A stretch of 64,000 bases of DNA from the IMG/VR virus record IMGVR_UViG_3300036801_000470, positions 1 to 64,000 of that record. One strand, given 5' to 3'. This stretch comes from a virus. The stretch's first letter is position 1. Each line of letters opens with the position of its first letter. Shown one piece after another: positions 14,312 to 22,228 of the stretch. Under the pieces are notes generated by a model. The model was not told where the DNA came from. It was given only the letters and a program-made list of their open reading frames with translations, and ran no database searches. The position numbers were made by a program, and so were the translations under genes.

Positions 14312-15843
14312 GACCGCCCTCGGTACGACTCTTTGCAGACGAGATCGTCGTCGACAACTTCGCCGGCGGCGGAGGGGCGTCGACGGGGATCGAGCGGGCG
14401 ACCGATCGCTCCCCGGACCTCGCGATCAACCACAACGAGAACGCCCTCTCGATGCACCAGCGCAATCACCCGCGCACGCGCCATCTTCACGGCGACGTGT
14501 GGGACGTGGACCCGGTCGCCGTCTGCGCGGGGCGCCCGGTGGGCCTCGCGTGGTTCTCCCCCGATTGCACCGACTTCTCCCGCGCGAAGGGAAAGCGCCC
14601 CCGATCCCCGCGCGTTCGGGCGCTCGCCTGGGTCGTCATCCGCTGGGCCCGGACGGTGCGGCCCCGGGTCATCTTCATGGAGAACGTCGGGGAGTTTGCC
14701 GACTGGGGCCCCCTCGACGCGGAGGGTGAGCCCGACCCCGCGAAGCGCGGGCGGACGTTCAAGCATTGGCTCGGCAAGCTCCGCGGCGCTGGCTACCAGG
14801 TCGAATACCGGGAGCTCCGCGCCTGCGACTACGGCGCGCCCACCATCCGGAAGCGGCTCTTCCTGATCGCTCGCTGCGATGCTCGCCCCATCGTCTGGCC
14901 GATCCCGACGCATGGGTTTGGCGGCCAGCCGCACCGGGCGGCGGCCGAGTGCATCGAGTGGGCCCTTCCCTGCCCCAGCATCTTCGGCCGGAAGAAAGCC
15001 CTCGCCGAGAACACCCTCCGCCGCATCGCGCGCGGCGTGCAGCGCTTCGTCCTCGAGTCCGGGCAGCCGTTCCTCATCCCGACCACGCACCAGGGCGACA
15101 GCCGCGTCCACTCGATCGCGGAGCCGCTGCGCACCGTCACGGGCGCGAATCGCGGGGAGCTCGCGCTCGTCGCCCCAAGCCTCATCCAGACTGGCTACGG
15201 CGAGCGCCGGGGACAGGCCCCGCGGACGCTCGACATCCTCACGCCCCTGGGCACGGTCGTTGGTGGCGGCCAGAAGCACGGGCTCGTGTCGGCGTTCCTG
15301 GCGAAGCACTATGGCCACCCCGACCGGAAGTCCGGAGGCGGCGCCGTCATCGGCAGCGAGCTGCGGAGCCCGATCGGGACCGTGACGTCGACCGACCACC
15401 ATTCGCTCGTCACGAGCCACATGGTGAAACTGCGCGGTACGTGCCCCGACGGCCAGCGGATGGACGCGCCGGCGCCGACGATCACCGCGGGCGGGACGCA
15501 CCTCGGCGAGGTCCGGTCGTTCCTCACGCGCTTCAACGGCACCGGGGGCCCTGAACCCGTCCAGCTGCCGCTCGGCTCGGTGACGAGCAAGCCGCGCTTC
15601 GGGCTCGTGCGCGTGAGCGGGGAGGACTACGCGATCGCCGACATCGGGTTCCGAATGCTCCAGCCGCGCGAGTTGTACCGGGCGCAGTCGTTCGCCGACA
15701 GCTACGAGATCGAGCGCGGGCACGATGGGCGCGTGTTCACGAAGGAGACGCAGATCTTCCTCTGCGGGAACAGCGTTCCCCCGGTGATGGCCGAAGCGCT
15801 TGTGCGGGCGAACCTCGCGAGCCGGGAAGAGGTGGCTGCTTGA
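14308..15843 (+). CDS. DNA (cytosine-5) methyltransferase
   Basis: A 511-residue class I methyltransferase of the C5-cytosine type. Motif I is VVDNFAGGGGASTGIE (14-29). Motif IV carries the catalytic cysteine 87 in SPDCTDFS, replacing the usual PPCQ; the same variant occurs in other phage enzymes. Motif VI is MENVG (124-128), VIII is RKRLFLIAR (181-189) and the C-terminal motifs are MLQPRELYRAQSF and GNSVPPVMAEAL. The region 270-440 is a long target-recognition domain with repeated TxG...TITAGG-like stretches. No partner endonuclease is adjacent, so it probably protects phage DNA. Confidence 0.92.
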   Translation: MRPPSVRLFADEIVVDNFAGGGGASTGIERATDRSPDLAINHNENALSMHQRNHPRTRHLHGDVWDVDPVAVCAGRPVGLAWFSPDCTDFSRAKGKRPRSPRVRALAWVVIRWARTVRPRVIFMENVGEFADWGPLDAEGEPDPAKRGRTFKHWLGKLRGAGYQVEYRELRACDYGAPTIRKRLFLIARCDARPIVWPIPTHGFGGQPHRAAAECIEWALPCPSIFGRKKALAENTLRRIARGVQRFVLESGQPFLIPTTHQGDSRVHSIAEPLRTVTGANRGELALVAPSLIQTGYGERRGQAPRTLDILTPLGTVVGGGQKHGLVSAFLAKHYGHPDRKSGGGAVIGSELRSPIGTVTSTDHHSLVTSHMVKLRGTCPDGQRMDAPAPTITAGGTHLGEVRSFLTRFNGTGGPEPVQLPLGSVTSKPRFGLVRVSGEDYAIADIGFRMLQPRELYRAQSFADSYEIERGHDGRVFTKETQIFLCGNSVPPVMAEALVRANLASREEVAA

Positions 15844-16310
15844 AGCTCGACCCCATCACGCTCTGCCTCGTCGGCTGCGGCAAGGCGAAGCTGTCCCGCC
15901 GCGCAAAGGCCAAGGCGCTCTATACCGGGAACCTGTTCCGCGCGGCGCGCGCCTGGGCGGAGAACTGCGACGAGTGGCGCATTGTCTCGGCCCGCTACGG
16001 CCTCGTGGACCCGGAGACGGTCCTCTCCCCGTACGAGCACCGGCTCGAGCCCAAGGAGGCTGCGCAGTGGGGGCAGGCCGTCGCGAATAGCATCATCGGC
16101 GAGTTCCTCGAGTGCGGGCCCGTCACGGTCGTCATCCTGGCGGGCGAGGACTACGCGCACCCGATCATGTCCGGACTCCGGGCGAGCGGGGACACCTGGC
16201 GCTGCAACATCGTCGACGTGGTGGCACCGCTGCGCGGCCTGGGGCTCGGCAAGCGCCTGGCGTGGCTCGCCGATGACTCGGCGTGGCTGGCGCAACGGAG
16301 GTCCGCGTGA
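15840..16310 (+). CDS. DUF6884-type protein
   Basis: A 156-residue protein starting at TTG 15840, the only start that fits the coupling to the methyltransferase stop. Typical features are LVGCGKAKL at the N-terminus, ALYTGNLFRAARAWAE, SARYGLVDPETVLSPYE, and a closing GLGLGKRLAWL. Such proteins recur in phages and mobile elements; their biochemical role is not established to my knowledge. Its place right after a DNA methyltransferase and near a Mom-like gene suggests involvement in base modification, but that is inference. Confidence 0.7.
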   Translation: MKLDPITLCLVGCGKAKLSRRAKAKALYTGNLFRAARAWAENCDEWRIVSARYGLVDPETVLSPYEHRLEPKEAAQWGQAVANSIIGEFLECGPVTVVILAGEDYAHPIMSGLRASGDTWRCNIVDVVAPLRGLGLGKRLAWLADDSAWLAQRRSA

Positions 16311-16906
16311 AGCCCGAGACAGAACGTCACGACTGGATCGTCCTGGTGGCCTCCCACATCGCCGTGGCGCCCGATATGCGCCAGCACGGGGGGCTCATGT
16401 GCCTCCGCTGCGGCGAGACGCACGTCGTCGTCTTGCCCGCGCGCATCGACATGGTGGCGGCGACGGGCGAGGCCTTCGAGAAGCTCCATCGGGTCTGCAA
16501 GCCTCACCCGGATGGCGACGCCTGCACAATCTGCCTTCGGCGCGGCCACGACCCTCTCCAATGCCCTATCGGGAATGCCAAGACCGCGGAGGAATGGATC
16601 CGCGGGCCCGACACGGGGCTCAGCTCCAAGACGATCTGGTCGGTGATGATGGGCAATCCGCTCGTGCTCGGGGACTGGGGGCCGCATACCCCCAGCGACG
16701 CGAGCGACTTCGGCCGCTGCTATCGACTGCTCAAGGTCGTTCCAGCGTGGCGCGCCCACCTGCACGAGGTGGCGGCGAAGTACCCGAAGTGGACGAAACT
16801 CGTCGAAGCCTGGGACGAGCTCTCGCGGCTGTACGAAGAGGAGATCCCGAAGGGGCGGGGCCGCGCGCCGAAGCTCTACGCCAAGATCAAGGAGTGCACG
16901 CGATGA
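16307..16906 (+). CDS. Conserved phage protein with N-terminal zinc finger
   Basis: A 199-residue protein from GTG 16307. The first 80 residues have two cysteine groups, CLRCGE and CTICLRRGHDPLQC, compatible with zinc binding. The C-terminal half (TIWSVMMGNP, then PSDASDFGRCYRLLKVVPAW and WDELSRLYEEE) matches a small conserved domain I recognise from many phage early regions, function unknown. Four-base overlaps tie it to both neighbours. Confidence 0.65.
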   Translation: MKPETERHDWIVLVASHIAVAPDMRQHGGLMCLRCGETHVVVLPARIDMVAATGEAFEKLHRVCKPHPDGDACTICLRRGHDPLQCPIGNAKTAEEWIRGPDTGLSSKTIWSVMMGNPLVLGDWGPHTPSDASDFGRCYRLLKVVPAWRAHLHEVAAKYPKWTKLVEAWDELSRLYEEEIPKGRGRAPKLYAKIKECTR

Positions 16907-17556
16907 GCAAGGCGCCCGGCGCTCCGAAGGAGCGTCCCCTCATCTTCTCGGCGCCGATGGTCAACGCCATCCTCGCGGGGACGAAGACGCAGACGCGTCG
17001 GCTCGTGAAGCCCCTACAGGCGCGCATCGCTCCTCGCGTCGCGGCAAGCGACTTGGGGGCCTACTTCTGGCTCCCACCGCTCGGCCGTAAGTCAGGCGGC
17101 TGGATCGAGTGCCCGTATGGCTTCCAGGGTCAGCATCTACGGGTCAAAGAGACTTGGGCTCCGCATGCCGATGAGGAGCGTCACTTCAAGGCCGCGCGGC
17201 CGTGGAGCGCCTCCATCTGCTATCGCGCCGACGGCGCGTTTTGGGACAACGATGACGGGCGCGGGGGCCGTGGCTGGTACGTGCCCGGGGGCGACCCTCA
17301 CATCAACCGGTGGCGTTCGCCGCTCTTCCTGCCGCGTTGGGCGTCCCGGCTCATGCTCGAGATCACGAGCATTCGCATCGAGCGCCTGAAAGAGATCAGC
17401 GAGGAGGACGCGAGGGCGGAGGGGTATGGCGTCGCCTTTGGCCCGGGAATGTTCGCGCGCTCGTTCCCGTCCTACTGGGACTCGATCAACGCCGAGAAGG
17501 CGCCGTGGTCCTCGAACCCTCGCGTATGGGTCATCGGCTTTCGAAAGCTGCCGTGA
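16903..17556 (+). CDS. ASCH/PUA-like domain protein
   Basis: A 217-residue protein that opens PLIFSAPMVNAILAGTKTQT and RRLVKPL, the classic start of phage ASCH-like proteins, followed by GQHLRVKETWAP and a closing PRVWVIGFRKL. ASCH domains share the PUA fold and are thought to bind RNA or modified nucleotides. No catalytic residues are obvious. It lies in the cluster with the methyltransferase and the DUF6884 protein. Confidence 0.75.
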   Translation: MSKAPGAPKERPLIFSAPMVNAILAGTKTQTRRLVKPLQARIAPRVAASDLGAYFWLPPLGRKSGGWIECPYGFQGQHLRVKETWAPHADEERHFKAARPWSASICYRADGAFWDNDDGRGGRGWYVPGGDPHINRWRSPLFLPRWASRLMLEITSIRIERLKEISEEDARAEGYGVAFGPGMFARSFPSYWDSINAEKAPWSSNPRVWVIGFRKLP

Positions 17557-17681
17557 ACATCGCCCACTGCGCCACCTGCGGCCGCGAGCTCCGCTTCTAC
17601 ACGCTCGCGATGGAGCCGCGCCCGGCTCCGCCGCCGCCCATCTACTGCTTTGACCACGACCCGAGGAGAAAGCGATGCTGA
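17553..17681 (+). CDS. Tiny zinc-finger-like protein (42 aa)
   Basis: From GTG 17553, overlapping the preceding stop. CATCGRE near the start and two later cysteines (YCFDHD and the C-terminal KRC) could hold one zinc ion. It overlaps the next gene by seven bases. Function unknown. Confidence 0.5.
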   Translation: MNIAHCATCGRELRFYTLAMEPRPAPPPPIYCFDHDPRRKRC

Positions 17682-18352
17682 CCGGAGTAACCATCACGGG
17701 CGCCGACGACCGCGTCGACCCCGTTGCGCTCGCCCACCTGAGCGAGGAGTTCCCGTTCGTCGAGTGGGGGATCCTGGCGTCGGAGACGCGCGCCGGCACG
17801 CCACGCTACCCGACCAAGGCGTGGGTCGACACGCTCGGCGCCGGTCGCTACGCCGTGCACCTCTGCGGCGCCATGGCGCGGGATGTACTCGAGGGGAACG
17901 GCGCGGTCATCGCGAGCGCGCCTCTCCGCTTCGGACGCATCCAGGTGAACGGCTACAAGCCAGGGTGGCCTTCCTTCCTGCATCTGGTGCGCGTCTGGAC
18001 GGGCCGCCGGCTCATCCTTCAGGTGCGGTCGGAGGATCAGCTTCAGGCTGCCGCAAACGAAGTCGCCGAGATGGGCAGTAGCGGGCGCGCGGAGATCCTC
18101 TTCGACCCGTCCGGTGGTCGCGGCATCGAGACCTTTCGATGGCCCGCCACCCCGATCGGCGTCCCCATGGGCTTCGCGGGCGGCATCAAGCCCTCGAACA
18201 TGCTCGACGTCCTCTCCGAGATCGGGCCGCGGGACGCCCCCTTCTGGATCGACATGGAGAGCGGCGTACGGTCGGGGGAGGACACCTTCGACCTTCGGCT
18301 CGTGCGAGAGGTGCTCGAGCGCGCGGCTCCTTTCGTCGTGAAGGGGCCCTGA
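17675..18352 (+). CDS. TIM-barrel protein resembling phosphoribosylanthranilate isomerase
   Basis: A 225-residue protein preceded by GAGGAGAAAGCG. The sequence VTITGADDRVDP...EFPFVEWGIL, RYPTKAWVD, the HLCG and RIQVNG strands, then MGFAGGIKPSNM and FWIDMESGVRS follow the beta-strand ends of a phosphoribosylanthranilate isomerase-like TIM barrel. Similar proteins are common in large phages, isolated from tryptophan genes, and their substrate is unknown. The usual isomerase active-site cysteine is not evident to me. It probably acts on a nucleotide-like phosphate. Confidence 0.7.
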   Translation: MLTGVTITGADDRVDPVALAHLSEEFPFVEWGILASETRAGTPRYPTKAWVDTLGAGRYAVHLCGAMARDVLEGNGAVIASAPLRFGRIQVNGYKPGWPSFLHLVRVWTGRRLILQVRSEDQLQAAANEVAEMGSSGRAEILFDPSGGRGIETFRWPATPIGVPMGFAGGIKPSNMLDVLSEIGPRDAPFWIDMESGVRSGEDTFDLRLVREVLERAAPFVVKGP

Positions 18353-18873
18353 TGCGCAACCTCGCCGGAAGCCCCGACTGCGACCACTACATCGATGCCG
18401 AGCTCTCGCGCGCCAAGATCGACCTCGTTCACCACGACGCCATGGCCGACGCAGAAGTCCGCTCGAGCATCACGGGCCGCCTCGGCGCGTTCAGCTTCAA
18501 GCGGGCCTGGCGCTACTACATCGCCAGCGGCCCCTTCCCGCTCGACGTGGCAGAACGCCTCTATATCGCCGAGCGCGCCTGGCGGAGCGACGTTCGCGCA
18601 GGGGGCCACTGCGCCTGTCCGGAGCCTCGCACGCAGGCCACGTACTTTGATGCGGATGGCAAACAGCGAGTCTCTCGCGCCGAGGAGGCTGACTTCATGG
18701 CCTTCGCCGCGCGCGGGGACGGCATCGGCGCTCACATTCGCGAAGCCATCAAGACGCTCGTCTTCGTCGAGGACCCGGCGGCAGGCGCGCATCGGTCGAT
18801 CGTCGATACGTTCCACATCGACTCCGAACTCGGCCTCTGGCTCTTCGCTGACGCGGTCGAGAAGCTTCCCTGA
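18352..18873 (+). CDS. Conserved phage hypothetical protein
   Basis: A 173-residue protein whose ATG overlaps the previous stop (TGATG). It has a charged N-terminus (DHYIDAELSRAKIDLV) and a central AFSFKRAWRYYIASGPFPLD-type stretch followed by GGHCACPEP. I recognise the pattern from other phage early regions but know no function. It is soluble. The stop overlaps the HNH gene start. Confidence 0.6.
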   Translation: MRNLAGSPDCDHYIDAELSRAKIDLVHHDAMADAEVRSSITGRLGAFSFKRAWRYYIASGPFPLDVAERLYIAERAWRSDVRAGGHCACPEPRTQATYFDADGKQRVSRAEEADFMAFAARGDGIGAHIREAIKTLVFVEDPAAGAHRSIVDTFHIDSELGLWLFADAVEKLP

Positions 18874-19256
18874 TGGCGTGGTACGGCACGACTCGCGCGG
18901 GGGTGAAGGCGAAGAATGCCCGCCACGCAAAGCGCCGCGCCGAGCGCGAGAAGGCCGCGCACGTGGACGGCGACATCATCGACCTCGATCGCGTCTACGC
19001 CGTTCACAACGGCCGCTGCCACCTCTGCAAGCGCCGCGTCGCGCGCGAGCTCGCCCACTTCGACCACGTCATCGCGCTCGCTTCGGGCGGGGAGCATTCC
19101 GAAGAGAACCTCGCGCCGAGCCACCCCAAGTGCAACCTGGAGAAGGGCGCGCGGGACCCGGGCGCGTCGAAGAAGAAGGGCCTCCGGCGGCGCGCGCCGC
19201 TCCGCCGCAAGCCCAAGCCGTTGCCGCCCGCGCCGGGCGGGGAGGAGTGCTTCTGA
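18873..19256 (+). CDS. HNH endonuclease
   Basis: A 127-residue HNH nuclease with CHLC (zinc), then HFDHVIALASGGEHSEENL and SHPKCNLEKG: the conserved DH, N and N-x-x-K of the family. The C-terminus is Lys/Arg/Pro-rich. Small HNH proteins of this kind help DNA packaging or act as free-standing homing enzymes. The distance from the terminase, at the other end of the window, argues against packaging, though a circular or concatemeric genome would change that view. Confidence 0.82.
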   Translation: MAWYGTTRAGVKAKNARHAKRRAEREKAAHVDGDIIDLDRVYAVHNGRCHLCKRRVARELAHFDHVIALASGGEHSEENLAPSHPKCNLEKGARDPGASKKKGLRRRAPLRRKPKPLPPAPGGEECF

Positions 19257-19561
19257 TGGTCGACTTCGAAGGAACGCATGCGGACCCGCTGACGCTTCCG
19301 CCCGAGCGAGATTGGAGCAGGCTGCTCGAGGAGATGACGGCGGCCGTCGAGAAGATCCGACGCGACTATCCTGACCCGCCGATCCGATGGGAACTCGCGT
19401 TCGATCTGTACGAGCAGCTGAAGAAGCTCGTGCCGGCCGCGATGGCCCCTGAGTCAGGACTGACAGCGCTCGCGGAGATCTTCGGACGCGGCACTCCCAT
19501 CGTCGTCGCGCCCTGGCGGCAGCCCGGAGAATGGGGCCCCATCTTCAAGGCGGGCCGATGA
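19256..19561 (+). CDS. Hypothetical early protein
   Basis: A 101-residue acidic soluble protein starting at the ATG inside TGATG. It is helical from 20 to 65 (WSRLLEEMTAAVEKIRRDY). No motif recognised. Its stop overlaps the next start by four bases. Confidence 0.55.
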   Translation: MVDFEGTHADPLTLPPERDWSRLLEEMTAAVEKIRRDYPDPPIRWELAFDLYEQLKKLVPAAMAPESGLTALAEIFGRGTPIVVAPWRQPGEWGPIFKAGR

Positions 19562-19794
19562 CGAAACCCTCACCGGAGCTACTGGCGCGCGCCCGTGAGA
19601 TGTGGGCGAGCGCCCAGGCCAACGTAGCCGCTCTCGACGCCTGCCAGGGACCGCACGACTTCCTCGACATCACGCCGGAGAAGCCGATCGGCAAGCGCTA
19701 TCGCTGCTCGCTCTGCAGGGGCGAGGTCGATGCCCACGCCGAGCGCTGGTACCGGCAGGGGATCGAGCACGCGCACGCCGCACCGAAGATCTAG
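19558..19794 (+). CDS. Hypothetical zinc-binding early protein
   Basis: A 78-residue protein from ATG 19558. CSLCRGE and earlier cysteine/histidine residues (CQGPHDF) suggest a weak zinc site. It is last in the continuous early series. Its stop TAG shares the palindromic tetramer CTAG with the stop of the convergent minus-strand gene. Confidence 0.55.
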   Translation: MTKPSPELLARAREMWASAQANVAALDACQGPHDFLDITPEKPIGKRYRCSLCRGEVDAHAERWYRQGIEHAHAAPKI

Positions 19795-20057
19795 CCGCAG
19801 AAGGCGAAGTACAGCCCTCCCATCAGCACCAGGAACGGCACGCAGAGCCAGAGGTAGATCGCCGTCGTGTTGATGGGCGGCGGCGGCGGACGCCCCTCCG
19901 CGATGGCCTTCGCGATCTCCACTTCTCGGTTCGCCCTGGCCTGCTCGATCCCGCCGACGATCCCTGCGACGATCGGACTGTCGTACTCGGAGGTATGGGA
20001 GACGCCGTCCTTCGTGACGGTAACCCGGTGTTTGCCCATCGAGCCGAAGGCCACCAC
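19791..20057 (-). CDS. Small membrane protein on the opposite strand
   Basis: An 88-residue protein (GTG 20057; ATG 20039 would give 82). A soluble charged N-terminal half with a helix (IEQARANREVEIAKAIAEG) and a five-proline hinge is followed by a C-terminal transmembrane segment (AIYLWLCVPFLVLMGGLYFA). It converges with the early genes and would be transcribed on its own or by read-through from the late block. Possibly a tail-anchored inhibitor; unknown. Confidence 0.55.
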   Translation of the reverse strand: MVAFGSMGKHRVTVTKDGVSHTSEYDSPIVAGIVGGIEQARANREVEIAKAIAEGRPPPPPINTTAIYLWLCVPFLVLMGGLYFAFCG

Positions 20058-20108
20058 GCGGGCCGAGCTCCCTCAAGATGAGCGCATGCCCAGTGGTAGC
20101 TTGACCTG

Positions 20109-20267
20109 ATGCCCAAGGAGATCGTCATCGCCTGCGAGGTGTGCCGCACGGTCTTCCGCGGCGACCCGAACACCGCCGTGAGCCGCGGTTGGACCAAGAC
20201 GCACCCGACGGTCCCCGGCTCGCGCTGGCGCTGCCCCGAGCACCCGCCCGACGCGGCCACAAAATGA
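20109..20267 (+). CDS. Small zinc-ribbon-like protein (52 aa)
   Basis: MPKEIVIACEVCRTVFRG followed by WRCPEHPPD gives a CxxC...CxxH zinc knuckle in a 52-residue frame. It lies in the gap between two minus-strand genes and runs straight into the hairpin at 20273, as the last gene of a plus-strand transcript would. No strong ribosome-binding site is seen. Confidence 0.55.
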   Translation: MPKEIVIACEVCRTVFRGDPNTAVSRGWTKTHPTVPGSRWRCPEHPPDAATK

Positions 20268-20272
20268 CGAAA

Positions 20273-20300
20273 GGCCCCTGATCCAGAAGGACCAGGGGCC
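20273..20300. terminator. Bidirectional terminator-like hairpin between early and late blocks
   Basis: GGCCCCTG (20273-20280) pairs with CAGGGGCC (20293-20300). The stem continues through TCC/GGA with one A-C mismatch and closes on AGAA. It lies six bases after the plus-strand stop and 25 bases beyond the minus-strand lysozyme stop, so it can end both transcripts. Confidence 0.7.
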
Positions 20301-20325
20301 AGGGGGAAGAGGATGTTGTGCGGCT

Positions 20326-21051
20326 TCAAGTCGCGGTGGAGGATCCCCCCTTCGCGCAGAACGCCGTGAACGCCGCCTCGTCGCCGAGGAAGACGTCGGA
20401 GTCCACGGGTTCCCCCGAGGGGAGCCGCGACCCTCCGCCGTTGCACTGCCAAAAGGTGGCGCGCTTCCAGGGCTGCGGGACGACGAGGAGCGAGGTGTCA
20501 ACCGGGTAGGCGTGCGTCAGCGCGACGGGGTAATCGACGACCCAGAGTGGGTAACGAGCGAAAGAGGGCACGCTCGCCCCGTCGATCCCCAGCCAGTAGT
20601 CCGGGAAGCCGTCATAGAGGACCGGAAGGCACCCGTAGAGGCGCTCGGCCTCCTCGAGGTAGGCCAGGGCCCAGGCGCGCACGCCGGCCGCCGTGAGCTT
20701 GTACGCGTGCCACTTCGCCGACCCCGGCACGGGCCACTCGAGGTCGAGCGCGGGGGGGAGCTCCCCTCCCCCGCTCCCGAGCGCCCCGCACTGCTCGTGG
20801 TGCATGCGCGCCTGGGCCTCGGGCTCCCGCCCGGGCTCGGTCGGGTCCGGGGGGAGCGGGAAGCCGACGTGGTAGGCGCCCACCACGATCCCGGCGTCGT
20901 GCGCCCGCTTCGCGTGTTCGGCGAAGCTGGCGTCCGGGGCATCATTCCCGTCCCCGGCCTTCGCGTACAGGAAGCGCACGCCCTGGCGCGCGAGGGCCGC
21001 CCAGTCGATGCCCGTCTTCTGGATACTCGAGACGTCGATTCCGCGGATCAT
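20326..21051 (-). CDS. Endolysin: GH25 lysozyme
   Basis: A 241-residue glycoside hydrolase family 25 muramidase. The fold starts IRGIDVSSIQ (D6), continues FLYAKAGDG and VVGAYHVGFP, has the catalytic pair D103/E105 in ALDLEW, and ends with FWQCNG and VDSDVFLGD. It cleaves the MurNAc-GlcNAc bond of peptidoglycan for host lysis. No signal peptide is present, so it needs a holin. ATG 21051 has GGAGG five bases upstream. It is the last gene of the late series. Confidence 0.92.
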   Translation of the reverse strand: MIRGIDVSSIQKTGIDWAALARQGVRFLYAKAGDGNDAPDASFAEHAKRAHDAGIVVGAYHVGFPLPPDPTEPGREPEAQARMHHEQCGALGSGGGELPPALDLEWPVPGSAKWHAYKLTAAGVRAWALAYLEEAERLYGCLPVLYDGFPDYWLGIDGASVPSFARYPLWVVDYPVALTHAYPVDTSLLVVPQPWKRATFWQCNGGGSRLPSGEPVDSDVFLGDEAAFTAFCAKGGSSTAT

Positions 21052-21068
21052 CACGCCCTCCGGGGAGC

Positions 21069-21542
21069 TCAGGTCTTCGTGGTCTCGGCCAAAGGCGCCG
21101 GAGGGGGCGGCGAGGGGATGGTCGAGTAGCGCCCGATCATCTGGGCTTCCGCCGCCGCCTCGGCGACCGCCGGCGGCGGCGAGGTCGCGCCAGGCGGCAT
21201 GTTGTCGATGAGCGCCCGGATCTCGCCCTCGGTGAAGGGCTGCGTCGGCTCCCCTTCGACGAGAGGCGTCTTCACCACGAGAAACGGGAGTTCGTGCTGG
21301 TCGGCGTAGCGGCGCGTGCGTTCGACAAGCGCGCGGCCCCGCTCGAGGATCGAGCGCAGCTCGTCGACGTCGGCGGTCGACTCGGCGCCTTGCGCCATCA
21401 CGGCCTCGAGCTGGCTCGCGCTGCAGCGGAGGCTTCTCGCCTCCCCCCGAAGGGTCTCCCCCTCTTCGTCGGTCCGGTCGACGAGGACGCCGACGACCCG
21501 GTCGAGCATCCCCCGCAGGCTCTGAACTTGATGCAGCAGCAT
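21069..21542 (-). CDS. Hypothetical coiled-coil protein beside the endolysin
   Basis: A 157-residue protein. Residues 1-90 are mostly coiled coil (LHQVQSLRGMLDRVVGVLVD and later ELRSILERGRALVERTRRY). A Pro/Ala-rich C-terminus follows. No membrane segment, so it is not a spanin by itself. It lies 18 bases upstream of the lysozyme gene and is surely co-transcribed. Confidence 0.6.
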   Translation of the reverse strand: MLLHQVQSLRGMLDRVVGVLVDRTDEEGETLRGEARSLRCSASQLEAVMAQGAESTADVDELRSILERGRALVERTRRYADQHELPFLVVKTPLVEGEPTQPFTEGEIRALIDNMPPGATSPPPAVAEAAAEAQMIGRYSTIPSPPPPAPLAETTKT

Positions 21543-21551
21543 GGGAACCTC

Positions 21552-21935
21552 TTAGCGGCCGTGGGACTCGCCGATCTTTCCGATCTCCTCGCTCACGTGC
21601 GCCGGCGCCCCGGTGAGCAGGACGCTTCCGAGCGGCAGCGACGGGTGGACCGTGGCGACGTCGCCCAGCGCGTCCTCCCCGCGCCAGACCGCCGGCGTGA
21701 GCCGCCACGAGTACTCGTCCACCCGCACGACGATCCACGAGCCCACGATGGGGCGCGCGTTCGTGCAGACGGGAACCTCGCATTCGACGGCCGGCGCCGA
21801 GGCGATGCGCACCGAAAGCAGAAGCCTCGCGGGCTTGCTCGGGAAGCCGCCCGCCGGAATGAACTCCCACCAGCGGGAGAGATCCCCGGAACCGGAGACG
21901 TGCCGCAACGCGTCGAGCTCGGTGGTAGCGCGCAT
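21552..21935 (-). CDS. Hypothetical protein, lysis/accessory region
   Basis: A 127-residue, mainly beta protein (LLLSVRIASAP, GSWIVVRVDEYSWRL, GSVLLTGAPAHV). ATG 21935 is chosen as the start of the compositionally normal part of a longer open frame. No family recognised. Soluble, without a signal peptide. Confidence 0.55.
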   Translation of the reverse strand: MRATTELDALRHVSGSGDLSRWWEFIPAGGFPSKPARLLLSVRIASAPAVECEVPVCTNARPIVGSWIVVRVDEYSWRLTPAVWRGEDALGDVATVHPSLPLGSVLLTGAPAHVSEEIGKIGESHGR

Positions 21936-21988
21936 GAGCCTCCAGGCGGGCCCCGCGAGGGGGCCGCGCGGCAGCGATCGAGCGGCGC

Positions 21989-22228
21989 TCAGGGCGCGTC
22001 CCCCGCGTCCAAGGGGGCGCCCGCCGGGTCCTTCGTGATGCCGTTCTTCGGGCCTCGGAACGTAGGCTCGCAGACGCCACGGAAGCACTCGCCGTCGCAG
22101 TCGCGGCAGGTGTACGGCGCCGGCGCCTCCGCATCCCCGAAGATGGCGCACGCGCCGAGACCGACGATGAGCGCCGCCGTGATCGACGCGGCCCACGTCT
22201 CGTCAAAGGTCCACGTGAGCCGGGTCAT
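21989..22228 (-). CDS. Small membrane protein with cysteine-rich tail
   Basis: A 79-residue protein. One transmembrane segment (about 13-33, ASITAALIVGLGACAIFG) is followed by an exposed cysteine-rich piece (CRDCDGECFRGVCEP) that could form disulfides in the periplasm. The start ATG 22228 overlaps the stop of the gene before it. It may be a spanin- or holin-accessory protein; no direct evidence. Confidence 0.55.
   Translation of the reverse strand: MTRLTWTFDETWAASITAALIVGLGACAIFGDAEAPAPYTCRDCDGECFRGVCEPTFRGPKNGITKDPAGAPLDAGDAP

Noticed and set aside
18873-19256. HNH protein as packaging endonuclease next to terminase
   Set aside because: The portal/terminase end is about 45 kb away on the other strand in this window, so the usual adjacency is missing.
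20326-22206. Lysozyme gene as a 626-residue protein
   Set aside because: The upstream part of that frame is an Arg-rich shadow of the genes at 21069-22206. ATG 21051 has a good ribosome-binding site and begins the GH25 domain.
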